A stretch of DNA of 64,000 nucleotides from Bradyrhizobium nivariense (lineage in GTDB: Bacteria; Pseudomonadota; Alphaproteobacteria; Rhizobiales; Xanthobacteraceae). Below are positions 51,519-60,995 of the stretch, in pieces. Positions within the stretch are counted from its first letter, which is position 1, and each line of letters begins with the position of its first letter. Both the position numbers and the translations under genes were made by a program. Location of the stretch: assembly GCF_029846715.1 (NCBI RefSeq), contig NZ_JARVWW010000025.1, forward strand, positions 48,726 to 112,725. The letters run 5' to 3'. The notes beneath the pieces were generated by a model. It was given only the letters and a program-made list of their open reading frames with translations, was not told where the DNA came from and did no database searches.

Positions 51519-52703
51519 ATGACCTGCGCGAATCCCGCACGGCGCAACGGAGCGTGGAGACATGTCGGGCGGGCACTGGCCGCCGCGATGGCCGTGGCCG
51601 CGCTTACCGGCTGCGAGGACAAGAACACGTTCGTCGCCCCGCCGCCGCCCAAGGTGGACGTCGCCGCGCCCGTGCAGCGCCCGGTGACGCGCTATGTCGA
51701 GGCCACCGGCAACACCGCGCCGATCAAGAATGTCGATCTCGTCGCGCGCGTGCAGGGATTCCTGCAATCGATCGACTACACGGACGGCACCTTCGTCAAA
51801 CAGGGCACCCAGCTGTTCACCATCGAGCCCGAGACCTACAAGCTCAAGCTCGAGCAAGCGCAGGCTGCCGAGGTCGGCGCGCAGGCCACGCTCAAGCAGG
51901 CCGAAGCCGACTTCAAGCGGCAGGCCGATCTCGTGCAGCGCCAGGCGGTCTCGCAGGCCACCCTCGACACCTCGACATCCACCCGCGACAACGCCCAGGC
52001 CAGCCTGCAGCAGGCCCAGGTCAATACGAGGCTCGCCGAGGTCAATTACGGCTACACCAAGGTGAGCGCGCCGTTCGACGGCATCGTTAGCGCGCATATG
52101 GTGTCGGTTGGCGAGCTCGTCGGCGTCTCCTCCCCGACCCAGCTTGCGACCATCGTCGCGATGGACCCGATCTGGGTGAACTTCACCGTCAACGAGCAGG
52201 ACGTCCTTCGCATCCGCGCCGAAGCGGCCCGCCGCGGGCTGACCGTCGCCGACCTCAAGCAGTTGCCGATCCAGGTGGGCCTCCAGACCGAGACCGGCTA
52301 TCCGCATGAAGGCCACCTCGACTACGTCTCGCCGACTCTTAATTCATCGACGGGCACGCTCGCTGTGCGTGGCGTCGTTCCAAATGACGAAAGGGTGTTG
52401 CTGCCCGGCTATTTCGTCCGCGTCCGCGTGCCTTTCGACCAGGAGAAGTCCGCCCTCCTCGTCCCGGACACCGCGCTCGGCAGCGACCAGGGCGGCCGTT
52501 ATCTCCTCGTCGTCAACGGCGACAACATTGTCGAGCAGCGCAAGGTGCAGATCGGCCCCGTCGACAACGGCCTGCGGGTGATCGAAAGCGGCTTGAAGCC
52601 GGACGACCGCGTGGTGATCGCAGGACTGCTGCGGGTAATTCCGGGCCAGAAGATCGACCCGCAGGTGACGAAGATCGAGCAGCCCCAGGCGTCGGCCAAG
52701 TAA
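51519..52703 (+). CDS. RND efflux periplasmic adaptor lipoprotein (MexA/AcrA type)
   Basis: 394 residues from ATG 51519. Lipoprotein signal with lipobox AALTGC (lipid Cys after about residue 32). HlyD/MFP layout: PIKNVDLVARVQGFLQSIDYTDGTFVKQGTQLFTIEP, a helical hairpin of QAEADFKRQADLVQRQAVSQATLD and QASLQQAQVNTRLAEVNYGYTKVSAPFDGIV, then the beta-barrel and membrane-proximal domains. It links the inner membrane pump to an outer membrane channel. 25 bases before the RND permease, so one operon. Confidence 0.95.
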   Translation: MTCANPARRNGAWRHVGRALAAAMAVAALTGCEDKNTFVAPPPPKVDVAAPVQRPVTRYVEATGNTAPIKNVDLVARVQGFLQSIDYTDGTFVKQGTQLFTIEPETYKLKLEQAQAAEVGAQATLKQAEADFKRQADLVQRQAVSQATLDTSTSTRDNAQASLQQAQVNTRLAEVNYGYTKVSAPFDGIVSAHMVSVGELVGVSSPTQLATIVAMDPIWVNFTVNEQDVLRIRAEAARRGLTVADLKQLPIQVGLQTETGYPHEGHLDYVSPTLNSSTGTLAVRGVVPNDERVLLPGYFVRVRVPFDQEKSALLVPDTALGSDQGGRYLLVVNGDNIVEQRKVQIGPVDNGLRVIESGLKPDDRVVIAGLLRVIPGQKIDPQVTKIEQPQASAK

Positions 52704-52728
52704 GATCTGCAAGCAGGAGCGCCCGGCC

Positions 52729-55700
52729 ATGATCTCAAAATTCTTCATCGAGCGGCCGGTCCTCTCGAACGTCATCGCGCTGCTGATGATCCTGATCGGC
52801 GGCGTCGCGCTGTTCAATCTCGCGATCGCGCAATATCCCGATGTGGTGCCGCCGACGGTGCAGGTGACGACGCGCTATCCCGGCGCCAGCGCCAAGACCG
52901 TGATCGACACCGTGGCTCTGCCGATCGAGCAGCAGGTCAACGGGGTCGAGGACATGCTCTACATGCAGTCCTACAGCGGCTCCGACGGCACCTATACGCT
53001 GACGGTGACGTTCAAGATCGGCACCGACCTCAACTTCGCGCAGGTGCTGGTGCAAAACCGCGTCTCCAGCGCGCTGTCGCAACTGCCGTCATCCGTGCAG
53101 AACCAGGGCGTCACCGTCCAGAAGAGGTCGACCTCGATCCTGCTGTTCGTGACGCTGACCTCGCCGGACAAGACGTTCGACAGCCTCTATCTGAGCAACT
53201 ATGCCACCATCAATCTCCGCGACGAGCTCTCGCGCCTGCCCGGCGTCGGCAACGTCACCGTATTCGGCGCCGGTCAGTATTCGATGCGGGTGTGGCTCGA
53301 TCCGAACAAGCTGCAAGTCCGTGGCTTGGTGCCGCAGGACGTCATCCAGGCGATCCAGCAGCAGAGCCAGCAGGTCTCCGCCGGCCAGGTCGGCGCACCG
53401 CCGACACCGTCGGGACAGGCGTTCCAGTACACGCTCAACGTCAACGGCAGGCTCGACGACACCGCCGAGTTCGAGAACATCATCGTCAAATCAGGCACCA
53501 GCGGCGACGTCACGCGCGTGCGCGACGTCGGCTGGGTTGAGCTCGGCGCGCAGACCTATAGCCAGATCTTCTCCCTGAACCAGCAGCCGGCCACCGGCAT
53601 CGGCGTGTTCCAGTCGCCCGGCGCCAACGCGCTCCAGGTCGAGCAGGCCGTCGAGAAGAAGATGGCGGAGCTCGCAAAGGCCTTCCCGCAGGGCATGAAG
53701 TACGACACGCCGTTCGACACCACCAAATTCGTGCAGGCCTCGGTGCACGAGGTCTACATGACGCTGATCGAGGCCGGCCTGCTGGTGCTGGTCGTGATCC
53801 TGGTGTTCCTGCAGGACTGGCGCGCGATGCTGGTGCCGGCAACCACGGTGCCTGTCACCATCATCGGCGCGTTCGCCGCCATGGCCGCGCTCGGCTTCAC
53901 CATCAACATGTCGACCTTGTTCGCGATCGTGCTCGCGATCGGCATCGTCGTCGACGACGCCATCGTCGTGGTGGAGGGCGCCGCGCACAACATCGAGCAG
54001 GGCATGAACGGCCACGACGCCGCGATCAAGGCGATGGACCAGCTGTTCGCGCCGATCGTCGGCATCACCCTGGTGCTGATCTCGGTGTTCTTGCCGGCCT
54101 CGTTCCTCGCAGGCCTCACGGGGCGCATCTATTCGCAATTCGCACTGGTGATCGCGGCAACCGCGCTTTTGTCCGCCATCAACGCCGCCACGCTGAAGCC
54201 GACGCAATGTGCGCTCTGGCTGCGGCCGACGGTGCCGCCCACGCAGCGAAACTTCTTCTACCGGGGCTTCAACGCCGTCTATGACCGCGTCGAGCGTGGC
54301 TACACGAGGCTGATCAGCTTGCTGTGCGGGCACGCCACGATCTCGGTCGCATTCGCGCTGGTGCTGATCGGGATCGGTGGCTACGGCCTGTCGCGGGTGC
54401 CGACCGGCTTCCTGCCGATCGAGGACCAGGGCTATCTGATCGCCGCCGTGCAACTGCCCGACGGCGCCGCGCTGGAGCGGACCCAGAAGGTGCTCGACAG
54501 AGCGAGCGAGCTCATCAAGGACACGCCCGGAGTCCAGCAGGTCATCACCATCGCCGGAATCTCCGCGCTCGACAACAGCGCCAGCCTTGCCAATGCCGGC
54601 GTCGCCTATATCATCCTGAAGGACTGGGAGGCGCGCAAAGGACCGGGCGAGGATCTGCGCTCGCTGGTCTACGGGCTGAACGACAAGCTCGCGGCCATCA
54701 TGGAAGCGCGCACGCTGGTGCTGCCGCCGCCGCCGATCCAGGGCATCGGCAACGCGGCCGGCTTCTCGATGCAGGTCGAACTGCGCGACGGCAACAGCGA
54801 CTTCGCCAAGCTGCAGGCGATCACCGGCGCGATGGTCAGCAACGGCCAGAGCCAGAGCGCGCTGCAGCGCGTCCAGTCCTCGTTCCGCTCTTCGGTGCCG
54901 CAATTCAACGTCGAGATCGACCGCATCAAGACCCAGACCCTGCACGTCACGACGGACCAGGTGTTCGCGGCGCTGTCGACCTATCTCGGCTCGTCCTATG
55001 TCAACCAGTTCAACAAGTTCGGCCGCGTGTTCCAGGTCTACACGCAAGCCGATCCCGCGTTCCGCGTCACCGAGCACGACATCGCCAACATGATGGTGCG
55101 CAACTCGAACGGCGACATGATCCCGATCGGCACCGTCGCCACGATCACGCCCGCCACCGGCCCCTCGCTGATCAGCCTCTACAATCTCTATCCCTCCTCG
55201 ACCGTCATCGGCCTGCCGGCGCAAGGCTACTCCTCGGGCCAGTCGCTGCAACTGATGGAGGAGATCGCGGACAAGACGCTGCCGCCGGGCACCGGCTACG
55301 AATGGACCGCGATGTCCTATCAGGAGAAGGCGGTCTCCAACCAGATCTACTGGGTGTTCGGGCTCGCCATGCTGCTGGTCTATCTCGTGCTCGCCGGCCA
55401 GTACGAGAGCTGGTATGCGCCGATCTCGGTGATCCTGGCGGTGCCTCTGTCGTTGATCGGCCCCATGCTGATCCTCAACGGCCTCAAGATCGACAACAAC
55501 CTCTACTGCCAGATCGGCCTGATCCTCTTGATCGCGCTGTCGGCCAAGAACGCCATCCTGATCGTCGAGGTCGGGCTCGAGCTGCATGGCCGCGACGGCA
55601 AGCCGGTGCTGGAATCCGCGATTGAAGCGGCGCGCGCGCGCTTCCGCCCGATCCTGATGACGTCGTTCGCCTTCATCCTCGGCGTGGTGCCGCTGGTGAT

Positions 55701-55893
55701 CGCGACCGGCGCCGGCGCCAGCGCGCGCAAGTCGATCGGCATCACCGTGTTCTCGGGCATGCTGGCCTCGACCTGCCTTGCCGTGCTGTTCGTGCCGGCC
55801 TTCTTCGTGGTGGTGCAGCGCTTCGAGAACTGGCGTGCGTCGAAGAAGGCGCCGAAGGCGGTGGCGGTGGCGGTGGCCGAGGTGAAGCACTAG
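52729..55893 (+). CDS. RND multidrug efflux permease (HAE1, MexF/AcrB type)
   Basis: 1054 residues, the family length. Twelve membrane helices are implied; the start MISKFFIERPVLSNVIALLM is diagnostic of HAE1 pumps. TM4 carries the proton-relay pair in GIVVDDAIVVVEG, and a second relay region is ALSAKNAILIVE. The porter docking domains (SALSQLPSSVQNQGVTVQKR, VGAPPTPSGQ) are intact. Substrates are unknown; an outer membrane TolC-type gene is not in the window. Its stop overlaps the convergent antiporter stop through CTAG at 55890-55893. Confidence 0.96.
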   Translation: MISKFFIERPVLSNVIALLMILIGGVALFNLAIAQYPDVVPPTVQVTTRYPGASAKTVIDTVALPIEQQVNGVEDMLYMQSYSGSDGTYTLTVTFKIGTDLNFAQVLVQNRVSSALSQLPSSVQNQGVTVQKRSTSILLFVTLTSPDKTFDSLYLSNYATINLRDELSRLPGVGNVTVFGAGQYSMRVWLDPNKLQVRGLVPQDVIQAIQQQSQQVSAGQVGAPPTPSGQAFQYTLNVNGRLDDTAEFENIIVKSGTSGDVTRVRDVGWVELGAQTYSQIFSLNQQPATGIGVFQSPGANALQVEQAVEKKMAELAKAFPQGMKYDTPFDTTKFVQASVHEVYMTLIEAGLLVLVVILVFLQDWRAMLVPATTVPVTIIGAFAAMAALGFTINMSTLFAIVLAIGIVVDDAIVVVEGAAHNIEQGMNGHDAAIKAMDQLFAPIVGITLVLISVFLPASFLAGLTGRIYSQFALVIAATALLSAINAATLKPTQCALWLRPTVPPTQRNFFYRGFNAVYDRVERGYTRLISLLCGHATISVAFALVLIGIGGYGLSRVPTGFLPIEDQGYLIAAVQLPDGAALERTQKVLDRASELIKDTPGVQQVITIAGISALDNSASLANAGVAYIILKDWEARKGPGEDLRSLVYGLNDKLAAIMEARTLVLPPPPIQGIGNAAGFSMQVELRDGNSDFAKLQAITGAMVSNGQSQSALQRVQSSFRSSVPQFNVEIDRIKTQTLHVTTDQVFAALSTYLGSSYVNQFNKFGRVFQVYTQADPAFRVTEHDIANMMVRNSNGDMIPIGTVATITPATGPSLISLYNLYPSSTVIGLPAQGYSSGQSLQLMEEIADKTLPPGTGYEWTAMSYQEKAVSNQIYWVFGLAMLLVYLVLAGQYESWYAPISVILAVPLSLIGPMLILNGLKIDNNLYCQIGLILLIALSAKNAILIVEVGLELHGRDGKPVLESAIEAARARFRPILMTSFAFILGVVPLVIATGAGASARKSIGITVFSGMLASTCLAVLFVPAFFVVVQRFENWRASKKAPKAVAVAVAEVKH

Positions 55894-58157
55894 GCTTTCT
55901 CGGTAGACGTCGGCCGCGCCTCGCCGCTCGAGACCAGGAGCACCGAGACCTTCGCCTGCCTGAGCACGGCGTCGGCGACGCCGCCGAAGGAGAGGTGATC
56001 GGCCTGGATGCGGTCGACGCCCATCACCACGAGATCGACATCGGTGGTCTCGATTTCGCGCAGGATCGCCGCCTCCGGCGCCCGGTTCACGCGCAAGGTC
56101 GTGGTGATGTCGACATCGTAGCGGGCCGCGAGATCGCTGGCGTCCTTCAGGATGCCGGCCTCCTGGCTCAGACTACGAGAGGCGCCGCGCTGCGCGCCCT
56201 TGTCGCGCGTCGTCGCCACATAGATCACCCGGAGCGAGCCTGATCCCGCCTGCGCCAGCGCGACCGCGACCTCGGCGCCGCGCTTGGAGACGCCGCCGCC
56301 GGACACCGGAACGAGGATGTTGAGCGCGTCGGGCATCGGCTGCTTCAGGTGCTTTCCCTTGGCCGCCACGATTGCGAGCGGTCCTTCGAACTTCGCTGCA
56401 ATGTCCTCGACATTGCGATCGAAGCGATCCTTGGCGGCAGTGGCCTTGTCGACGCCGATGACGAGGAGATCAAAGCCCTTGCGCGCTTCGTCGGCGATGG
56501 CCTCGCCGAGCTCCGCACGCCTTGTCCGCGTGACGACTTCGACTCTGCCGGCGTCACCATCGCCATGGGCCGACACGGTCTCGGCGGCCTTCTTCACCAC
56601 GGCTTCGGGGCTTTCCTCCTCGTCGCGGCCCTTCTCCTGCTCCTTGGCGCGCTTGCCGATGTGCAGCACGGTGACCGGCAAGCCGCGCATGCCGGCGATC
56701 AGGCCCGCGATGTGGGCGGCGAAGGTGGCGTTGACGCTCTCGTCCACCGCCAGCAACGGACGTTCGAGATTGGCGAGGAAGCCGCGCTTCTCGAATTCCT
56801 CCCGCTCCAGGCGGTCCTCCTCCTCCTTGTTCATCGGCAGCTTTGCCAGCGCCGCGCGCAGCATCGGCGGCATTGCCATCGTGGTCAGGATCGCCATGGT
56901 CACGATCATCGTGAACAGGTTCTGGCTGAGCACGCCGATCGAAAGACCGATGGTCGCGATGATCACCTCGGTCGAGCCGCGCGCGTTCATCCCGCTCGCG
57001 AGCGCCAGCGACTCCCTTGTGTTCAAGCCGCCGACGGTGCCACCGACGAAGGCGCCGCCGAACTTTCCGACGCTGGCGATCACGACCAGCAGGCCTGTGA
57101 GCATCAGCAGATCGGGATCGCGGAGCACCGTGAGGTCGGCGCTCAGGCCGGCGAGACCGAAGAACACCGGCATGAAGAAGCTGGAGATCAACCCGCGCAG
57201 CCGCTCGTCGATCTGCCGCGTCAGGATCGGGGACTCCCCGACCAGGATGCCGGCGACGAAGGCACCGAGCACGGTGTGAACGCCGATCAGATGCGTGATC
57301 AGCGCCATCGCGCTCATCAGCAGCAGGATCACCGTGATGACGGGCGCGGTGCTGACGAGATTGTCGTTGGCCCAGCGGATCAGCTGAGACACAAGCTTGC
57401 GGCCGATGGTGAAGCTGACGGCGAGGAAGGCGAGCGTGCCCAGCACGGCTTTCGCCACCGAGGCGATATCCAGCGTGCCGTGCGAGGCCAGGCTGAAGAT
57501 GACGGCGATGATGATCCAGCCGATGGCGTCGTCGGTGACGGCAGCGGCGACGATGATCTGGCCGACATTGCGGCGCATGAAGTTCATCTCACGCACGACC
57601 ACAGCAACGATCTTCACCGAGGAGATCGACAGCGCCGTGCCCATGAACAGCGACGCAACCAGGCGGGCTTGCGGATTCGGCAGCAGTGTGTCCGGCAGGA
57701 ACTCGCCGAGCACGAAACCGCAGGCGAAGGGCACGAGGATGCCGGCAATCGAGACCGCGATCGCGGCCCTGCCGACCTTCCTGACCAGCTTCAGGTCGGT
57801 CTCCATGCCGGTCAGCAGCAGCAGCAGGAGAATACCGAACTGCGCGATGCCGTCGATCATCGCCTTCTGCTCGGGCGTCTTCGGGAAGATCGCGTGCTGC
57901 GCGTCGGGCCAGAGCCAGCCGAACAGCGACGGCCCGAGCAGGATGCCGGCGAGCAATTCGCCGATCACCGAGGGCTGGCCGAAGCGCTGCATGATCTCGC
58001 CGAGACCGCGGCCGACCGCGATCAGCAGCACGATCTGCGCAACGAGCAGGAATTCGGACGGGCCGGCGGATTTACCGCCCTCGGCACAGGCCGCAATGGT
58101 GGTGAGGACAAGCGCCGCGGGGACAAGGCCGACCGGTCGGAGCAGGCTCCACTGCAT
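55890..58157 (-). CDS. CPA2 cation:proton antiporter with USP-like C-terminal domains
   Basis: 755 residues from ATG 58157 with AAGGGGGAAG upstream (a start at 58178 is possible). Twelve or so membrane helices (about 30-430) follow the Na+/H+ exchanger fold: QPSVIGELLAGILLGPSL, GMETDLKLVRKVGRAA, the ion-site AAVTDDAIGWIII with Asp-Asp, GMNARGSTEVIIATIGL. The soluble C-terminus (about 455-750) has a universal-stress-protein-like pair of alpha/beta domains (RPLLAVDESVNATFAA ... LLVIGVDKAT; NILVPVSGGGVSKRGAE ... LVVMGVDRIQADHLSFGGVADAVL), probably nucleotide-binding regulation of transport. Confidence 0.94.
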   Translation of the reverse strand: MQWSLLRPVGLVPAALVLTTIAACAEGGKSAGPSEFLLVAQIVLLIAVGRGLGEIMQRFGQPSVIGELLAGILLGPSLFGWLWPDAQHAIFPKTPEQKAMIDGIAQFGILLLLLLTGMETDLKLVRKVGRAAIAVSIAGILVPFACGFVLGEFLPDTLLPNPQARLVASLFMGTALSISSVKIVAVVVREMNFMRRNVGQIIVAAAVTDDAIGWIIIAVIFSLASHGTLDIASVAKAVLGTLAFLAVSFTIGRKLVSQLIRWANDNLVSTAPVITVILLLMSAMALITHLIGVHTVLGAFVAGILVGESPILTRQIDERLRGLISSFFMPVFFGLAGLSADLTVLRDPDLLMLTGLLVVIASVGKFGGAFVGGTVGGLNTRESLALASGMNARGSTEVIIATIGLSIGVLSQNLFTMIVTMAILTTMAMPPMLRAALAKLPMNKEEEDRLEREEFEKRGFLANLERPLLAVDESVNATFAAHIAGLIAGMRGLPVTVLHIGKRAKEQEKGRDEEESPEAVVKKAAETVSAHGDGDAGRVEVVTRTRRAELGEAIADEARKGFDLLVIGVDKATAAKDRFDRNVEDIAAKFEGPLAIVAAKGKHLKQPMPDALNILVPVSGGGVSKRGAEVAVALAQAGSGSLRVIYVATTRDKGAQRGASRSLSQEAGILKDASDLAARYDVDITTTLRVNRAPEAAILREIETTDVDLVVMGVDRIQADHLSFGGVADAVLRQAKVSVLLVSSGEARPTSTEKA

Positions 58158-58433
58158 GCAGGCGTCTTCCCCCTTCATCTGCCCCGGCAGGGTGCCGGGG
58201 GCGACAGAGGGTAGAACCCGCGGGAGGCAACGGGAGTTCCCTGACTTCGCGACGGGGGTAAGGGGTGCTTCAACAAAAAACGCGAAAACAACCCCATGCA
58301 AAGTAGAACGACATTGACGGCGTTGGGGTTTTTCGGCTGCACCGACGTTCAGCTGCACCGACGTTTGACTCGTCGGGCAAAACACCGGCAGAATGGCATC
58401 GTGGGTGGTGTGCGCGACCGCCTCCTCAGTCCG
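58158..58433. other. Antiporter promoter gap, no gene
   Basis: The first 276 bases of the 566-base gap between the antiporter and the MFS gene. It must hold the antiporter promoter. No frame or hairpin can be supported. The remaining 290 bases are two palindromic repeats listed separately. Confidence 0.45.
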
Positions 58434-58550
58434 GTCATTGCGAGCGAAGCGACTTGTCCGCCGAAGCCTCTGGCGAAGGCGGAAGCAATCCAGACTCCCT
58501 CCGCGGAAGGATTCTGGATTGCTTCGTCACGAGGGCTCCTCGCAATGACG
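58434..58550. repeat. Palindromic intergenic repeat, family E
   Basis: GTCATTGCGAGCGAAGCGAC at the left and CTCCTCGCAATGAC at the right form the outer arms. Inside, GGAAGCAATCCAGA pairs with TCTGGATTGCTTC across ACTCCCTCCGCGGAAGGAT. A typical whole-element palindrome; degraded traces flank repeat D1 at 21970-22150. Confidence 0.75.
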
Positions 58551-58589
58551 AGAGAGTGCTGACGTTACGCCGCGCTCATGCCACGGACG

Positions 58590-58713
58590 CAGCGCAGCGC
58601 CACTTCGCGGTACGCTGCAGAGCCGGGGCCCATGCCACACGGGAATTCGCAGCCTCTGGGTCCCGGCTCTGCGCCGCAACGCTCGCGCGTTGCAGCTTGT
58701 CCGGGACACGAGA
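58590..58713. repeat. Palindromic intergenic repeat, family C copy 2 (longer form)
   Basis: CAGAGCCGGGGCCCA (58618-58632) pairs with TGGGTCCCGGCTCTG (58657-58671) at 14 of 15 positions. The right part, GTCCCGGCTCTG ... CAACGCTCGCGCGTTG ... GTCCGGGACACGAGA, matches copy 1 at 23231-23283. It ends 11 bases before the MFS stop. Confidence 0.7.
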
Positions 58714-58723
58714 ACGTTCCCCC

Positions 58724-59896
58724 TCAAACAGCCTGCGGTGTCCGGATCTCGCGCGGGAGAATGATCGCCGCTGCGATCGCGAGCAGGCAGAGTGCGGCGA
58801 AGGCATGCAGCATGGTGACGAAGCCGCCCTGCTCGTAGAGCCACGCGACCAGGCCGACCGAGGCGCCGGCGGCGGTGAAGCCGATGAAATAGCGCACGGC
58901 GTAGGCGCGCGAGCGCCACTCCTCGCTGGTGTACTTGCCGACCATGGCGTCGTTGACCGTGACCTGCCCGAACGCGCCCATGACGATGCCGATCGAGACC
59001 AGGATCAGCGGCAAATTGGACAGGCTCGCGGCCAGATACAGGAACGGCGCCAGCATGAAGGACAGCGGCAGCGCCACCGTTTTCAGCGAATAGCGGTCGA
59101 GCAGCCGGCCGATCGTGTACTGCGTCATCGCGCCGAACACGTAGACGCACGCTGCGATGACGCCAAGCAGCGCCGGGCTTTTGGTGAGATCTGCGAGCCG
59201 CTCGGCGAACAGCTTTGGCAGCGCGACGGTGACGGCGTTGAAGGTCGTCGAAATCGCGATCACCACGATCAGCAGCGACAGGATCACGCGCCACATGTCC
59301 TGCTTGGCCACGCGCGCCTGCGCCGCAGCCTGCTTCGAGCCCTTGCGGTCCTCGTGCACGACCATCATCGCGAAGGCAATGCCGATCAGGATGGTGACAA
59401 TGCCCGGGACGATGAAGGCAAAACGCCAGCCGAGATACTGGCCGATCACGCCGGTGACCAGCGCCGATGAGGCAACGCCGAGATTGCCCCACACGCCGTT
59501 CAACCCCATCTCGCGGCCGAGCTTGTCCGCGTAAGACACGATCATCGCGGTGCCGACGGGATGATAGATCGAAGCGAAAATGCCGATCGCGAACAGCGCG
59601 GCGCCGAGCTGCGCCGGGGTCTGCACGAAGCCGACCGAGATCATGGAGACGCCGATGCCGACGAAGAAGATCAGCATCATGTGGCGGCGGCTCCAGCGGT
59701 CCCCGAGCCAGCCGGTGAGCAGCGAGCCCGCACCGAAGGCGACGAAGCCCGGCGTCGCATAGGGCAGAAGTTCCGAATAGGCCATGCCGAGCGCCGGTCC
59801 CATGATGATCACCGCGGCGGCGAAGATCAGCATCGCATAATGGTCGATGAAATGGCCTGCGTTGACGAAACTGATCACCCGGCTGGGGCTGTTCAT
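58724..59896 (-). CDS. MFS transporter
   Basis: 390 residues with about 12 hydrophobic helices. MFS signature loops: GWLGDRWSRRHMMLIF between helices 2 and 3, and GRLLDRYSLKTVALPL between 8 and 9. The central loop VHEDRKGSKQAAAQARVAKQ splits two six-helix halves. Substrate unknown; the closest feel is an oxalate/formate or drug-type exporter, which is not secure. It is divergent from an AraC regulator 50 bases away, a common regulator-transporter arrangement. Confidence 0.93.
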   Translation of the reverse strand: MNSPSRVISFVNAGHFIDHYAMLIFAAAVIIMGPALGMAYSELLPYATPGFVAFGAGSLLTGWLGDRWSRRHMMLIFFVGIGVSMISVGFVQTPAQLGAALFAIGIFASIYHPVGTAMIVSYADKLGREMGLNGVWGNLGVASSALVTGVIGQYLGWRFAFIVPGIVTILIGIAFAMMVVHEDRKGSKQAAAQARVAKQDMWRVILSLLIVVIAISTTFNAVTVALPKLFAERLADLTKSPALLGVIAACVYVFGAMTQYTIGRLLDRYSLKTVALPLSFMLAPFLYLAASLSNLPLILVSIGIVMGAFGQVTVNDAMVGKYTSEEWRSRAYAVRYFIGFTAAGASVGLVAWLYEQGGFVTMLHAFAALCLLAIAAAIILPREIRTPQAV

Positions 59897-59946
59897 AGCA
59901 ATCCTCTCCTGCTCCGAAATGAGTTATATGTCGGGCGCATTACGGG

Positions 59947-60804
59947 ATGCTGCCAATGACTGTCGTCGAGACGCCAATCCGGGAAGTTTTGGGCAACCAC
60001 CGCTCGACCGCCGGCGTGCACCTGGTCGCGCGCGACTATCCCAAGGGATTGCGGCTCGACCCGCACATGCACCGCGAGGCGCAGCTGGTCTATGCGGCCA
60101 AGGGCACCATGCAGGTGACGACGCCCAAGGGGCGCTGGCTGGTGCCGCCGGACCGCGCGGTCTGGGTCCCCGCCGGGCTCGAGCACGCCATCGACCTGCT
60201 CGCCGACATCGAGATGCGCACGCTCTATTTCGACCTGTCCTGGCTCAAGCGCGAGCAGCGCCTCAAGAGCCTGACCAAGGAATTCGTGGTGCGGGTGTCG
60301 CCGCTGCTGAATCAGGCGATCCTCGCGCTGTTCGACGCCCGCAATACCGAGGAGCGCACCGATCTGCTGGTTCGCCTGGTGATGCTGGAATTGGTCCAGG
60401 CCGAGGATTCCGCGACCTTTGTACCGCTGCCGCACGAGCCGCGCTGCCGGCGCGCGGCCATGATCGTGCTCGACGATCCCACCGGCCTGCACGACATCGA
60501 CACGCTGGCGCGCGAGGTCGGAACCTCCGCGCGCACGCTGTCGCGGCTGTTCTCGACGCAGACGCAGCTGAGCTTCAAGAGCTGGTGCCAGCGAGCAAGA
60601 ATTGCGGCAGCGATCCAGCTTCTGTCGACCGATGCCAATGTGTCGGTGAAGCAGCTCGCGACCCAGCTCGGCTATGCCAGCGTGCCCGCTTTCTCGGCCG
60701 CGTTCCGTCAGGTGACGGGACGGACGCCGACGGAGTTTGCCACACACTCGGTGTCATCGCCCGGCTTGACCGGGCGATCCAGTACTCCGAGACGGCGCGG
60801 CTAG
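59947..60804 (+). CDS. AraC-family regulator with cupin sensor; C-terminus encoded by a palindromic repeat
   Basis: 285 residues. N-terminal cupin-like domain (LDPHMHREAQLVYAAKGTMQV, VPPDRAVWVPAGLEHAIDL) and C-terminal double HTH (TLAREVGTSARTLSRLFSTQ and VKQLATQLGYASVPAFSAAFRQVTGRTP). The HTH ends near residue 260; the last 16 residues (SSPGLTGRSSTPRRRG) come from repeat family A copy 2, which supplies the stop codon. Likely regulator of the adjacent MFS gene. Confidence 0.92.
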   Translation: MLPMTVVETPIREVLGNHRSTAGVHLVARDYPKGLRLDPHMHREAQLVYAAKGTMQVTTPKGRWLVPPDRAVWVPAGLEHAIDLLADIEMRTLYFDLSWLKREQRLKSLTKEFVVRVSPLLNQAILALFDARNTEERTDLLVRLVMLELVQAEDSATFVPLPHEPRCRRAAMIVLDDPTGLHDIDTLAREVGTSARTLSRLFSTQTQLSFKSWCQRARIAAAIQLLSTDANVSVKQLATQLGYASVPAFSAAFRQVTGRTPTEFATHSVSSPGLTGRSSTPRRRG

Positions 60805-60855
60805 AACCGAGAAGCTGCGGCGTACTGGTTGCCCCGGTCAAGCCGGGGCATGACA
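60752..60855. repeat. Palindromic intergenic repeat, family A copy 2, overlapping a gene end
   Basis: TGTCATCGCCCGGCTTGACC at the left pairs with GGTCAAGCCGGGGCATGACA at the right; GATCCAGTA pairs with TACTGG. The first half codes the last 16 residues and stop of the AraC regulator; the rest is intergenic before the malonyl-CoA decarboxylase gene. Confidence 0.85.
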
Positions 60856-60995
60856 GCGCGCTGCACAGCATGACAGCTTTCTTGGAGCGCATGGCACAGC
60901 TAAAGATGCAAGATTCTTGCGCTTGATTGTGATCGGCTTCCGCCTAAATCCCGTGTAAGCTTCCCGCACCGCACAAACCGGATTCGAAAGTCCAG

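Noticed and set aside
53491..55890. 799-residue minus-strand frame antisense to the RND permease
   Set aside because: Composition dominated by Arg, His, Asp and Gln, no domain, and full overlap with a clear RND gene.
56349..58214. 621-residue plus-strand frame antisense to the antiporter
   Set aside because: His/Asp/Arg-rich shadow of the membrane-helix coding strand; no domain or ribosome site.
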